From contig JAVDKL010000003.1 in the NCBI GenBank assembly GCA_030849965.1, positions 124,001-188,000 of the forward strand: a DNA stretch of 64,000 bases, written 5' to 3'. The DNA comes from Schauerella fraxinea (GTDB lineage: Bacteria; Pseudomonadota; Gammaproteobacteria; Burkholderiales; Burkholderiaceae_B). The translations under genes were made by a program, and so were the position numbers. Positions 54,838 through 63,957 of this stretch are shown piece after piece; positions within the stretch are counted from its first letter, which is position 1; every line of letters begins with the position of its first letter. The notes under the pieces are model-generated. The model had not been told where the DNA came from. It made no database searches and saw only the letters and a list, made by a program, of their open reading frames with translations.

Positions 54838-55090
54838 TGCGTACGATCCGGCGGGCAAAGTAAGACACAGGCCTACTTCATTAACGGTCGGTCGCCGCCG
54901 GAATCAAGGCCGACCTGATGAATTAGGCGGCGCGAGATTAGCATCGGCTGCGTGGCCGATGCGGGATGTGAACATTTGCTAGCGCACTGTATCGAATTGC
55001 GCATTGTGGATACGCGAGCCGAGCAAATCCCTTCGCGTCGTTTGCACGCCGGGAGCCCGGCTCTGCAGTACATCGCGAGGCGCAACATGC

Positions 55091-55120
55091 AAAAAGCGAG
55101 CGTCGAAACGCTCGCTTTTT
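55091..55120. terminator. Bidirectional terminator
   Basis: A 12-bp perfect stem, AAAAAGCGAGCG (55091-55102) with CGCTCGCTTTTT (55109-55120), and a 6-nt loop, with T-runs within the stem on both strands. It lies 112 bases past the leftward ppiC stop and should end that transcript; the 54838-55090 stretch to its left is the leader/promoter region of the kinase pair and shows no other gene. Confidence 0.88.
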
Positions 55121-55232
55121 GGTACTGCTTGCCGCGCGGGCTGCGCCGATCGTCGATAACCGACCGAAGACGCCGCGCGCGGGACGGCACAGGACGAGGG
55201 GCGATGAACGCCCCACACCTGGCCGGTCGCGA

Positions 55233-55514
55233 TCAGTCCTGGCGGCTGGTGACTTCCAGCAGGTGATAACCGAACTGGGTCTTCACGGGGCCTTGCACCA
55301 CGTTGATCGGGGCGCTGAACACCACGGTGTCGAATTCTTTGACCATCTGGCCGGGGCCGAAGGAACCCAGGTTGCCGCCGTCGCGGCTGGAGGGGCACGA
55401 CGAATTGTCTTTGGCGACTTGGGCGAAATCGGCGCCGCCTTCGATCGCGGTCTTCAGTTCATTGCATTTGGCTTCGCTGGAAACCAGGATATGACGAGCA
55501 GTGGCTTGGGCCAT
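55233..55514 (-). CDS. ppiC: Parvulin-type peptidyl-prolyl isomerase
   Basis: A 93-residue single-domain parvulin with no signal peptide, like cytoplasmic PpiC. The motif order is TARHILVSSEAKCNELKTAI, GADFAQVAKDNSSCPSSRDG, GNLGSFGPGQMVKEFDTVVF and VKTQFGYHLLEVTSR, which is complete for the fold and active site. It catalyses proline cis-trans isomerisation in folding. ATG 55514 has AAGGAG eight bases upstream; the frame reaches 55646 without family sequence. Confidence 0.95.
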   Translation of the reverse strand: MAQATARHILVSSEAKCNELKTAIEGGADFAQVAKDNSSCPSSRDGGNLGSFGPGQMVKEFDTVVFSAPINVVQGPVKTQFGYHLLEVTSRQD

Positions 55515-55883
55515 GAGTATTACTCCTTCTAAATAGACGAAAGAGAGTAACGCAAACGGCCCGATTACCCAATTCAGCGGGAAGGCCGCCCTGGCAGAGC
55601 AGGAGGCGCTTCTGCGGGAACTGCTGAGCTTGAACCGTGGCCACAATGTGCGCCATCTACTCAGGACTTACCCGTAAATGGGGCCACTTATACCCTCAAG
55701 CGCAGTCCGCTTCGATAGAATTTGCCGTCGTTCGGTTCATGCCGCGGTGCAGCATCGACAGAACGGCCCATCCCGTCATCGCCGGTGGTCTTATCGGTGT
55801 GCAATACCTTCCCAACTGCCTTTGCGCAGTTCAACGTAAGTGCCAGCCTGCAGGGCGCTTGAACCTTGAACATAGAGTTGGAC
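55515..55883. other. Intergenic region between ppiC and dctQ
   Basis: No gene is supported here. It should contain the divergent promoters of ppiC and the dctQM operon. Open frames crossing it are short and without recognisable motifs. Confidence 0.45.
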
Positions 55884-56384
55884 ATGCGTCGCTTTCTAGA
55901 CTCTCTTTACAGTGTTACTGCCTACCTTGCCGCCTTGTGCATGATCGGTGTGCTGCTCATGGTGGTGTCCGGCGTGATAACCCGCCAGATCGGCGTGCAT
56001 ATCCCCGGCACCGATGCCTACGCGGGGTATCTGATGGCGGCCGCCGGGTTCTTTGCCTTAGCCAGCACCTTCAAACATGGCGAACATATCCGCGTCACGT
56101 TGATCCTCAATTCGTTGAAGCCGGCGGGCCACCGCCGCCTGGATCTGTTCGCCCTTCTCGTGGGGATATTGCTTGCCCTGTCGCTGGCTTACTTCAGTTG
56201 CAAGCTGGTCATGGATTCATTGACCTACAACGATATCTCGACCGGCAACGACGCCACGCCGCTGTGGATTCCGCAGTTGTCGATGGCCGTGGGCGCGGTC
56301 ATTTTCCTCATCGCCATCATCGACGAGTTCGTTCGCCGTCTCATGGGTCACGCCGCACCGGTATCGAGTCAACAACATGAATGA
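55884..56384 (+). CDS. dctQ: TRAP transporter small permease (DctQ)
   Basis: A 166-residue inner-membrane protein with four TM helices (YSVTAYLAALCMIGVLLMVV; AYAGYLMAAAGFFALASTF; LDLFALLVGILLALSLAYFS; IPQLSMAVGAVIFLIAIID), the DctQ topology. The charged KHGEHIRVTLI loop after TM2 is a family feature. ATG 55884 is chosen over a TTG at 55866. It overlaps dctM by 8 bases. It forms the membrane complex with DctM; the receptor is not adjacent. Confidence 0.9.
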   Translation: MRRFLDSLYSVTAYLAALCMIGVLLMVVSGVITRQIGVHIPGTDAYAGYLMAAAGFFALASTFKHGEHIRVTLILNSLKPAGHRRLDLFALLVGILLALSLAYFSCKLVMDSLTYNDISTGNDATPLWIPQLSMAVGAVIFLIAIIDEFVRRLMGHAAPVSSQQHE

Positions 56385-57672
56385 TTTCTATATCGTTACC
56401 CTGCTTGTCGTATCGATTTTCCTGCTCTTGGGTTCCGGCGTTTGGGTAGGCTTGACGTTGGCTGGAGCCGCATGGATCGGCATGGAAGTGTTTTCCAGCC
56501 GGCCGGCCGGCGATGCCATGGCGGTCACCATCTGGGGGGCGGCGTCGAGCTGGACCCTGACCGCGTTGCCGCTGTTTCTGTGGATGGGCGAGATTCTGTT
56601 TCGCACGCGTCTTTCGCAGGATCTGTTCAAGGGCCTGGCACCGTGGTTGAACCGTATTCCTGGACGTCTGCTGCATACCAACGTGATCGGTTGCGCGATC
56701 TTCGCGGCGGTCTCGGGGTCGTCCGCCGCCACGGTGGCGACGGTCGGCAAGATGACAATCCCCGAATTGCGCCGCCGAGGCTACCCCGACGATCAGATCC
56801 TCGGCACGCTGTCGGGCGCCGGTACGCTGGGATTGCTGATTCCGCCGTCGATCATCATGATCGTTTACGGCGTGGCGGCCGACGTGTCGATCGCGCGTCT
56901 GTTCGTCGCGGGCATTCTGCCGGGCATCATGCTGGCCCTCTTGTTCATGGGCTACATCGTCTTCTGGGCGGTCCGCAATCCGAGCAAGGTGCCCGTCGCC
57001 GACGAGAACTTCTCGTTCAAGCAAAAGCTTTATCAGTCGCGTCACTTGATCCCTGTTGTGCTGTTGATTGCGGCGGTACTGGGATCGATCTACACCGGCT
57101 ACGCGACGGCAACGGAAGCCGCTGCTGTCGGCGTGGTGGGTTCCTTGCTGTTGTCGGCTGCACAGCGTTCGCTGACGCGGCGCGCGTTCATCGACTCGCT
57201 GTTGGGTGCCACGCGTCTGTTCTGCATGATTGCGCTCATCCTGTCGGGCGCGCAGTTCCTGACGCTGGCCATGGGCTATATCGGCCTGCCGCGTGCGCTG
57301 GCAGAGTGGATCGGCACGTTGGGCCTGTCGCAGTTCGGGTTGGTGATGGCGTTGATGGTGTTCTTCATCATCCTGGGCTGCTTTCTCGACGGCATCTCGA
57401 TTGTGGTACTCACCATGGGCGTGCTGTTGCCCGCAGTGCAGGCGGCCGGCATCGATCTGATCTGGTTCGGCATCTTCATCGTGCTCGTGGTCGAGATGGC
57501 GCAGATCACGCCGCCTGTGGGGTTCAATCTGTTCGTGCTCTCGGGGATGACGGGCAGGGAGCTGCCTTATATCGCGAAGGTATCGCTGCCGATGTTCTTC
57601 TTGATGCTTGCCGCGATTTTCATTATTTACTTTGTGCCGGGTATCGCCACCTGGTTGCCGGGCAAGATGTAG
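56377..57672 (+). CDS. dctM: TRAP transporter large permease (DctM)
   Basis: A 431-residue protein with about 12 hydrophobic segments, the DctM subunit that carries the Na+-driven transport path. Landmarks are AVSGSSAATVATVGKMTIPE, LSGAGTLGLLIPPSIIMIVY, and ITPPVGFNLFVLSGMTGREL, which lie in the repeated GSSAAT/TPPVG loops of the family. Translationally coupled to dctQ and followed by a strong terminator. Confidence 0.95.
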   Translation: MNDFYIVTLLVVSIFLLLGSGVWVGLTLAGAAWIGMEVFSSRPAGDAMAVTIWGAASSWTLTALPLFLWMGEILFRTRLSQDLFKGLAPWLNRIPGRLLHTNVIGCAIFAAVSGSSAATVATVGKMTIPELRRRGYPDDQILGTLSGAGTLGLLIPPSIIMIVYGVAADVSIARLFVAGILPGIMLALLFMGYIVFWAVRNPSKVPVADENFSFKQKLYQSRHLIPVVLLIAAVLGSIYTGYATATEAAAVGVVGSLLLSAAQRSLTRRAFIDSLLGATRLFCMIALILSGAQFLTLAMGYIGLPRALAEWIGTLGLSQFGLVMALMVFFIILGCFLDGISIVVLTMGVLLPAVQAAGIDLIWFGIFIVLVVEMAQITPPVGFNLFVLSGMTGRELPYIAKVSLPMFFLMLAAIFIIYFVPGIATWLPGKM

Positions 57673-57700
57673 TTGCCCGGCGGCGTCAACGGTAGACGCA

Positions 57701-57730
57701 AAAACGGCGCCTCGATCGAGGCGCCGTTTT
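57701..57730. terminator. Bidirectional terminator after dctM
   Basis: A 14-bp perfect stem, AAAACGGCGCCTCG (57701-57714) with CGAGGCGCCGTTTT (57717-57730), two-base centre, and T-runs on both strands. It ends the rightward dctQM and the leftward M20 gene transcripts. Confidence 0.92.
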
Positions 57731-57761
57731 ACGTTGAGCGTTTGAAGGCAGAGCGTGGCGA

Positions 57762-58922
57762 TCAAGCCGCCAGTTGACGTTCGACCACCCGGGCCAGCAG
57801 GCTTGCGCCCACGGGCAGGATATCGTCGCCCAGAATGAAGCCCGGATTGTGCAGCGGCATATTGCCGGAGTGTCCGATCCAGCAGTACGAGCCCGGCACC
57901 ACGCGCAGCATGTCGGCAAAATCTTCGCTGCCCATCACCGGGTTCTTCATGGTCGACACGTTGTCTTCACCCACGATGTCGAATGCGGCTTGCTTGAGCG
58001 CCTCGGTCTGGCTTTCGTGATTGACCAGCACGTCGAAGATATTGCGGATATCAACCTCGATCTCGACATCGAAGCTGGCGGCCAGGCCGGCCGCGATGGT
58101 GCGCATGCGATTGCGCACCATGTCGCCCACTTCGGACGAGAACGTGCGAATCGTGCCGGCCAACGTGGCTTCCTGCGGAATCACGTTATAAGCCGACCCC
58201 GAATGAAATTGCGTGACCGACACCACCGCCGATTCGAGCGGGCTGGTGTTGCGGCTGACGATGGTCTGCAAAGCCTGCACCAAGGCGTTGGCCACGATGA
58301 TGGGATCTTTCGAGGCTTGGGGATTGGCACCGTGGCTGCCGTGGCCCTTGACCTTGATATCGAAGAAGTCGGCGCCGGCCATCGACGGGCCAGTGCGGAT
58401 CGAGATCTTGCCCGCGTCAAGATACGGCGAATTGTGCAGGCCGTAGATTTCATCGCAAGGAAACTGCTCGAACAGTTTTTCGGCCAGCATCGCGCGCGCG
58501 CCGCCCAGGCCTTCTTCGGCCGGTTGGAAAATGAATACCACGCGACCGGCGAAGTCGCGCGTTTCAGAAAGATAGCGCGCCGCGCCCAGCAGCATCGTGG
58601 TGTGGCCATCGTGACCACAGCCGTGAAACTTGCCGTCGATGGTGGACTTGTACGGCACATCGGCCGTTTCCTGCATCGGCAGCGCATCCATATCGGCGCG
58701 CAGTCCGATGCTGCGACCCGCACCCAGCTTGCCTTCGAGCACACCCACCACGCCGGTCTTGCCGATCCCGCGATGCACCGCGATGCCCCACGACGTCAAC
58801 AACGTGGCGACCACTTCCGAGGTGCGTTCTTCTTCAAAACCGATTTCCGGGTGGGCATGGATATCCCAGCGGATGGATTTCAGTTCGTCGGCGTAGCTTT
58901 CGATGCGGGTAAGCGTGGGCAT
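57762..58922 (-). CDS. M20-family amidohydrolase (aminoacylase/hippurate hydrolase type)
   Basis: A 386-residue cytoplasmic di-metal hydrolase. Metal ligands and catalytic residues appear as GLRADMDALPMQE, HGCGHDGHTTMLLGAARYLS, FQPAEEGLGGARAM, YGLHNSPYLDAG and, near the end, MGSEDFADMLRVVPGSYCWI. The lid domain holds GHGSHGANPQASKDPI. It hydrolyses N-acyl amino acids or similar amides. ATG 58922 begins the family-typical RIESYADELKSIRWDIHAHP. It is the last gene of a leftward run from the M81/ABC genes and the MCE gene, so it may belong to the same peptide or amide catabolic group (inference). Confidence 0.93.
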   Translation of the reverse strand: MPTLTRIESYADELKSIRWDIHAHPEIGFEEERTSEVVATLLTSWGIAVHRGIGKTGVVGVLEGKLGAGRSIGLRADMDALPMQETADVPYKSTIDGKFHGCGHDGHTTMLLGAARYLSETRDFAGRVVFIFQPAEEGLGGARAMLAEKLFEQFPCDEIYGLHNSPYLDAGKISIRTGPSMAGADFFDIKVKGHGSHGANPQASKDPIIVANALVQALQTIVSRNTSPLESAVVSVTQFHSGSAYNVIPQEATLAGTIRTFSSEVGDMVRNRMRTIAAGLAASFDVEIEVDIRNIFDVLVNHESQTEALKQAAFDIVGEDNVSTMKNPVMGSEDFADMLRVVPGSYCWIGHSGNMPLHNPGFILGDDILPVGASLLARVVERQLAA

Positions 58923-59020
58923 TGAGGTTCCGGATGACGGTTGAACGTAATTCGTAAGCGTACGCCTGTGGCCGTGCTTTGGCGATTCGGGATAACGATT
59001 GCTGGGGCCGCGCGCAGCGA

Positions 59021-60688
59021 TCAATTGCGCACGTCGACGATCGGCGCGTCGTTGGGACCACGTCCGCGAATCAGTGCCGCCGGGTTGCCCTTGAAGTAGT
59101 TGGCCAACGCCTGCAGCGACGTCACCGCGCGTTCGATCTCGGCATTGGCGCGTTTGATCGTGGCCGGCCGGCCATCGTTTTGCGTTTGCAAGCGCTGCAA
59201 GGTGGCAATGGCCGTTTCGGCCTCTTTCTTCAGTTTGGCGAGATCGGTACCGATGGGCGCTTCGATTTGCTTGATCACACGACCCGTCTGCGACAGCACT
59301 TCGCCCACCCCTTCAGTAATGGCGGCGATCGGTATTTTCTGAAAGCGCGCCGTAATCGTATCGATGTGCTGCTGCAGCCGATCGCTATCGCTGCCGATCG
59401 TCGGCAGTATCGTGACCTCGGCCAGCGCGACTTCGGCAGGGGGCGCGTCGGCAAACACATCCAAGGCGATGTACTGCTGGCCCGACAACGCGCTTTCCTG
59501 ACGCAACTGCGCGCGCATGCCGTTGGCCACCAGCGCTTTCATCAGCTCACCGTCCGGCGCGGACTGGCCCGCAATCGATTCGGTGTTCACCAGGCGTTGC
59601 GCGCTCTCGAACACCTTTCCGAGCCGTTCGGGGTAGATGCGCGCGTCGACCCACGCCACGGGCTTTTCCGTCTTCGCATCCAGATCGACTTCGACGCGAT
59701 CGACGCGTCCCAGCACGACGCCGCTGAAGTCGACGACGGCACCCGGATTCAAGCCGCGTATCGATTGATCGAAACGCATGCGCACGCGATACGACCGCCG
59801 ATCCGGTGCCGTGCGGGCAATCTGTTCACTGGCATACAACCGTCGGGTGCGCTCGCCAAGTTCGTCTTCCGTGGCTGCCTGCTCGACCGCATCGAAGGCC
59901 ACGCCACCTTGCGCGATCGTCAATGCCGATGGCGTGCGCAATCGAACGCCCGTGGCACTGACCTGGAGATCGGCAAACCCGACGCGCCAAAAGCGCGTGT
60001 CGGGTTGGACGTGGGTGTTGTAGGGCGCATCGATGAAAAGTGCCACGTTCAGGCCGCGACCGTCGTCATTCAGTTGATACTCGAGCACGTCGCCCACTTT
60101 GACACCGCGGAAATACACCGGTGCGCCGGGGTAGAGCGTGCCGATGTCGCGGGTGCGCAGGTCAATGCGCGTGCCCTGGCGGCCCTGTGCGATCAATGGC
60201 GGGGTCTCCATGCCGACGAAGTCGGTTTGCTTGACGCGATCGGTCGTGCCGAGCGATGCAGGGTCGGGGACTTCGACGGTAATGAAGGCGCCCGATACCA
60301 ACGTGGAAAGTCCCGATACGCTGCTGCCGGTCCATTGGGGGCGCACGATCCAGAACCGGCTGCCTTCCTGGGCGGCGTGCGCGGCGGCCCCCGAAAGCTG
60401 AACCGTCACGATGGCCGAGCGGCGATCGTCGCTCAAGCGCACGGCTTTCACCACGCCGGCGTCGATGTTCTTGTACTGCACGCGCGTACGGTCGGCCGCC
60501 ACGCCTTCGACGTCTCGAAAACTGATGGTGATCGTAGGGCCTTTGGCGCCGACTTCGTAAATCACGAGCGCGATGCCGACGATGACGGCGGCCAACGGCA
60601 ACAGCCAGATCCACCACAATCGGGGAAGCCGATGACGCGGGCGCGCGGACAGCGGCGAAGACGTGTCCGACGATGAAGACTGGCGCAA
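59021..60688 (-). CDS. pqiB: PqiB-like MCE-domain protein
   Basis: A protein of about 555 residues with one N-terminal TM helix (LWWIWLLPLAAVIVGIALVI) and three MCE domains in a row (starting GPTITISFRDVEGVAADRTR, TRIDLRTRDIGTLYPGAPVY and RSYRVRMRFDQSIRGLNPGA), then a coiled C-terminal region (LQQHIDTITARFQK to the end). PqiB builds a tunnel across the periplasm for lipids between inner and outer membrane. Start: TTG 60688 preceded by GAGG gives the expected short N-terminus; ATG 60766 in frame is possible. No pqiA or pqiC is nearby. Confidence 0.87.
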   Translation of the reverse strand: MRQSSSSDTSSPLSARPRHRLPRLWWIWLLPLAAVIVGIALVIYEVGAKGPTITISFRDVEGVAADRTRVQYKNIDAGVVKAVRLSDDRRSAIVTVQLSGAAAHAAQEGSRFWIVRPQWTGSSVSGLSTLVSGAFITVEVPDPASLGTTDRVKQTDFVGMETPPLIAQGRQGTRIDLRTRDIGTLYPGAPVYFRGVKVGDVLEYQLNDDGRGLNVALFIDAPYNTHVQPDTRFWRVGFADLQVSATGVRLRTPSALTIAQGGVAFDAVEQAATEDELGERTRRLYASEQIARTAPDRRSYRVRMRFDQSIRGLNPGAVVDFSGVVLGRVDRVEVDLDAKTEKPVAWVDARIYPERLGKVFESAQRLVNTESIAGQSAPDGELMKALVANGMRAQLRQESALSGQQYIALDVFADAPPAEVALAEVTILPTIGSDSDRLQQHIDTITARFQKIPIAAITEGVGEVLSQTGRVIKQIEAPIGTDLAKLKKEAETAIATLQRLQTQNDGRPATIKRANAEIERAVTSLQALANYFKGNPAALIRGRGPNDAPIVDVRN

Positions 60689-60796
60689 GGCACATCCTCG
60701 AACGAAGTGGCTCGGCGGGCCGGGATGGCCATGCCTTGTTGCGCCGCGCGACGGGCCGGGGCCCATCGTGCAAAACGCAGAGCGTCGAGTGCGACG

Positions 60797-62305
60797 TTAC
60801 TTCACGCGCTGGCCGGGCGCAATGCTGGGAGATAACCGAATCCCTGGGAGGAGCTTTGTGAACGGCAGCACAGCGGGATCCACCGGCATCGGACCGGGCG
60901 ACGCACACACCAGAATCGCCTCGGCAATCGGGGCGAAATCGGCCCGAAAGTGCACCGAGCTCTTGTTGACCAGGATCGCCTGATCGCAGGGTTCGATACC
61001 GACCTGGCGATACATCTGCTGGTCGGCCATCTGGGCTTTGCGCGACGTGACGACGATCTGCACGCCGCCGATGCGCAGGCAGGCGGATAAACCCAGATCG
61101 AGCTTCGCGCCGCCGTAGAACGGCCCCGTGGCGGTAAAGCGTCCGTCCGTCAGCTTTTCGACCACGAACGCCTCGTCCAACGGCATATCGCCCGGCACGC
61201 CGGACTTGCCCCCCAACGCCAGACGCACGGTGGCGCCTTCTCCGGCCTGGTGTGCGGCAGCGGCGGCGCCGGGGTCGACGATGTTGCCGATGGCGGCACG
61301 CTGGGCATCCTGCGCGATCAGCGCGCGCAGCATGCCGGTGGTGTCGGAATCGCCGCCGGCACCGGGGTTGTCTTGCGTATCAGCGATCACCACGGGCTTG
61401 GATGCCGTTTGCGCGAGGCGCATCGCTTCCATCACGCCCTCGTCGGGCGTCCACACCTGTCCGGCAAAGGCCGATTCAGCGTCGTTCACCATCGTGGCCA
61501 TCTCATCGGCGGCCCGCTCGGCCGTGGCCGCGTCCGCGGCGTACGCCACCACGGTGGGCGCACAGCCGGGAATGTCGGCCGCAGGAAAACCGGTCGAGAA
61601 CGAGATCGTCGGCAGACCTGCCGCTTCCATCGTCACGTGGTGCGCGTACAGGCTTTTGCACGGCTCGATATAGGTGCATTGCCACACGATCGGGATCAGG
61701 AATTCGATGCGCCGAAACGCCTTGGCATCGCGTTGCGGGGTGCCCACGATGCGCGCCATGTAGGTGGCGCAACGCGCGCCGGTATCGGCCATGTCCACGT
61801 GGGGATAGGTGCGATAGCCGATCAATGCGTCCGAATAGGCCACCATCTCTTCGGTCACGTTGGCGTGCAGATCCAGGCTCACCACGATCGGGATGGCGTC
61901 ACCCATCGCGGCGCGCACGCGTCGCAGCAGCTCGCCTTCGCCGTCGTCGGCATGCTCGGCCACCATGGCACCATGCAGATTGAGGTAAATGCCGTCCAGC
62001 GGCCCGGCGTCCTTGATCGCCTGCACGAGTTCGTCGGCGATGCGATCGAACGCATCTTGCGTCACATGGGCCGAGGGGCTGGCGTGGGCCCACAGCGTGG
62101 GGACGATCTCCCAGGCTTGCGCTTCGGGCGATTCCACGAAGCCCGCGATGCCGTTATTGGTGCCACGCGTAAGCGTAATCACGTCTTCGCCGCGCATGAT
62201 GGGCCGGCCCCCGCCGCCGTCGAACGCCGCAAAATCCGCGCGGGTGGGCGCAAACGTATTGGTTTCGTGCATGAAGCCGCCTACGGCAATACGGGGGCGA
62301 GACAT
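60797..62305 (-). CDS. M81-family metallopeptidase (MlrC-like), copy 2
   Basis: A 502-residue paralogue of the protein at 11922-13430, with the same landmarks: GGFMHETNTFAPTR, YLNLHGAMVAEHADDGEGEL, VVVSLDLHANVTEEM, GYRTYPHVDMADTG and IADTQDNPGAGGDSDTTGML. ATG 62305 lies two bases past the stop of the ABC ATPase gene, so it belongs to that peptide-transport operon and probably hydrolyses the imported compound. The frame extends to 63274 within the ATPase gene, but that extension is not family sequence. Confidence 0.92.
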   Translation of the reverse strand: MSRPRIAVGGFMHETNTFAPTRADFAAFDGGGGRPIMRGEDVITLTRGTNNGIAGFVESPEAQAWEIVPTLWAHASPSAHVTQDAFDRIADELVQAIKDAGPLDGIYLNLHGAMVAEHADDGEGELLRRVRAAMGDAIPIVVSLDLHANVTEEMVAYSDALIGYRTYPHVDMADTGARCATYMARIVGTPQRDAKAFRRIEFLIPIVWQCTYIEPCKSLYAHHVTMEAAGLPTISFSTGFPAADIPGCAPTVVAYAADAATAERAADEMATMVNDAESAFAGQVWTPDEGVMEAMRLAQTASKPVVIADTQDNPGAGGDSDTTGMLRALIAQDAQRAAIGNIVDPGAAAAAHQAGEGATVRLALGGKSGVPGDMPLDEAFVVEKLTDGRFTATGPFYGGAKLDLGLSACLRIGGVQIVVTSRKAQMADQQMYRQVGIEPCDQAILVNKSSVHFRADFAPIAEAILVCASPGPMPVDPAVLPFTKLLPGIRLSPSIAPGQRVK

Positions 62306-62307
62306 AA

Positions 62308-63957
62308 TCAAAGTCCTGTTGGTTGTTGGGAGAGGGGGCGAAAATTGGCGAAATCCCAGTGGCGTCCGGGCGCGGCGTCGATCAATGCGCGGGTGTACGC
62401 CATCCGTGGCGACATCAACACCTCCTGCGCCGTGCCGGCCTCTACGATACGCCCATGCTGCATCACCGCCACATCGTCGCAGATCTGCGCGGCCACCCGC
62501 AGATCGTGCGTGATGAAGAGAATGGCCACGCCAAGGCGCTCTTGCAGTTCGCCCAGCAGATCGAGCACCTGCGCCTGTACCGACACATCCAGCGCCGAGA
62601 CGGCCTCGTCGGCCACCAGCACATCGGGTTCCATCGCCAACGCCCGCGCGATGGCGATCCGCTGCCGCTGGCCGCCCGAGAACTGATGCGGATAGCGGTC
62701 GATGGCATCCTTCGGCAGGCCCACGACCTCGAGCAGCTCGGCTGCACGTGCCATGGCTTGTGCCAACGGCATGCCGTAATTGGTGGGGCCTTCGGTGATG
62801 CTTTCGCCTACGGTCACGCGCGGGTTGAGCGATCGATAGGGATCCTGAAACACGATCTGGATGCGCTTGCGATGCGGCTGCAGTGCCGGCCGTTGCAGGT
62901 CTGAGATGTCCGCGCCCTTGAGGCGGATGCTGCCGGAGGTGGGGTCGATCAGCCGCATGATGCAACGCGCGACTGTGGATTTGCCCGAGCCGCTTTCGCC
63001 CACGATGCCCAGCGTGCGGCCGTGGCGCAGCGTGAAATTCACATCGGCGGCGGCGTGGGTCTCGCGCGCGCGGCGCAGCCAGCTTTTGGTGCTGTAGGTT
63101 TTGTTGAGTTCGATCGCTTCGAGCACGATCTCCTGGCTCTTCATCGGCCGCGGGGGCCGCGCGGCCAGGCTCGGTACGGACGACAGCAATTTGCGCGTGT
63201 AGGCCGTGGTGGGGCGCTCGAGCAGATCGCCGATGGCGGCGGTTTCGACGATATCGCCGTGATGCATCACGCACACCCGATCGGCAATATCGGCCACCAC
63301 ACCCATATCGTGCGTGATGAAGAGCACCGATGTGCCGTGCTTGGTTTGCAGCTCTTTGATGAGTCGCAGGATTTCCTTTTGCGTGGTCACGTCCAGTGCC
63401 GTCGTGGGCTCATCCGCGATCAACAGCTTCGGCTCGAGCACGAGCGCCATGGCGATCATGATGCGCTGGCGTTGTCCGCCCGAAAGTTGATGCGGATACG
63501 ACGCATACACCCGTTCGATATCGGGCAAGTGCACCTGATCCAGCATGCGCAACACCTGCTTGCGTCGCTCGCGACCGCCTAGCGGCGTATGCGCTTGCAG
63601 CACCTCCTCGATCTGCCGGCCTACCGGCATCACCGGGTTCAACGCCGTCATGGGTTCCTGAAAGATCATCGCCATGCGGCTGGCGCGCAAGGCCTTGAGC
63701 TGGCTTTCGGATGCCTTCAGCAGATCCTTGCCTTCGAGCATGATGCTGCCCGAGCGCGCCATCAAGATGCCCTTGGGCAACAGCCCCATCGTGGCCAATG
63801 ACGTCACGGATTTGCCCGAGCCGCTTTCGCCCACCAGGCACAGCGTTTCGCCGGCGGCAATATCCAGCGAGATGCCGTTCAAAATCGGCGGTGCGCCTGC
63901 CATGGTGCCGGCAGTCACGACCAAATCGCGCACACTCAAAATCGTATCGTTGCTCAT
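62308..63957 (-). CDS. Dipeptide/oligopeptide ABC transporter, fused ATPase, second system
   Basis: A 549-residue protein with two ABC modules: module 1 Walker [10 protein letters not shown], signature LSGGQRQR, Walker [13 protein letters not shown]; module 2 [29 protein letters not shown]. The last Walker B has Ala where the first has Pro (DEA for DEP), a mild variation. Each module ends with the peptide-transporter extension (AYTRKLLSSVPSL; AYTRALIDAAPGR). ATG 63957 overlaps the upstream permease stop (TGATG). It is followed at two bases by the M81 gene. Confidence 0.95.
   Translation of the reverse strand: MSNDTILSVRDLVVTAGTMAGAPPILNGISLDIAAGETLCLVGESGSGKSVTSLATMGLLPKGILMARSGSIMLEGKDLLKASESQLKALRASRMAMIFQEPMTALNPVMPVGRQIEEVLQAHTPLGGRERRKQVLRMLDQVHLPDIERVYASYPHQLSGGQRQRIMIAMALVLEPKLLIADEPTTALDVTTQKEILRLIKELQTKHGTSVLFITHDMGVVADIADRVCVMHHGDIVETAAIGDLLERPTTAYTRKLLSSVPSLAARPPRPMKSQEIVLEAIELNKTYSTKSWLRRARETHAAADVNFTLRHGRTLGIVGESGSGKSTVARCIMRLIDPTSGSIRLKGADISDLQRPALQPHRKRIQIVFQDPYRSLNPRVTVGESITEGPTNYGMPLAQAMARAAELLEVVGLPKDAIDRYPHQFSGGQRQRIAIARALAMEPDVLVADEAVSALDVSVQAQVLDLLGELQERLGVAILFITHDLRVAAQICDDVAVMQHGRIVEAGTAQEVLMSPRMAYTRALIDAAPGRHWDFANFRPLSQQPTGL

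Noticed and set aside
60783-60796. Small hairpin at the end of the second M81 gene as an operon-ending terminator
   Set aside because: Five base pairs with a weak T-run on the minus strand; too weak to claim, and the PqiB gene may still be co-transcribed.
62306-63274. Long open N-terminal extension of the second M81 peptidase (frame open to 63274)
   Set aside because: The extension overlaps the ABC ATPase gene in another frame and reads as Arg/His-rich, non-family sequence. The true start at 62305 matches the paralogue's N-terminus and the operon spacing.
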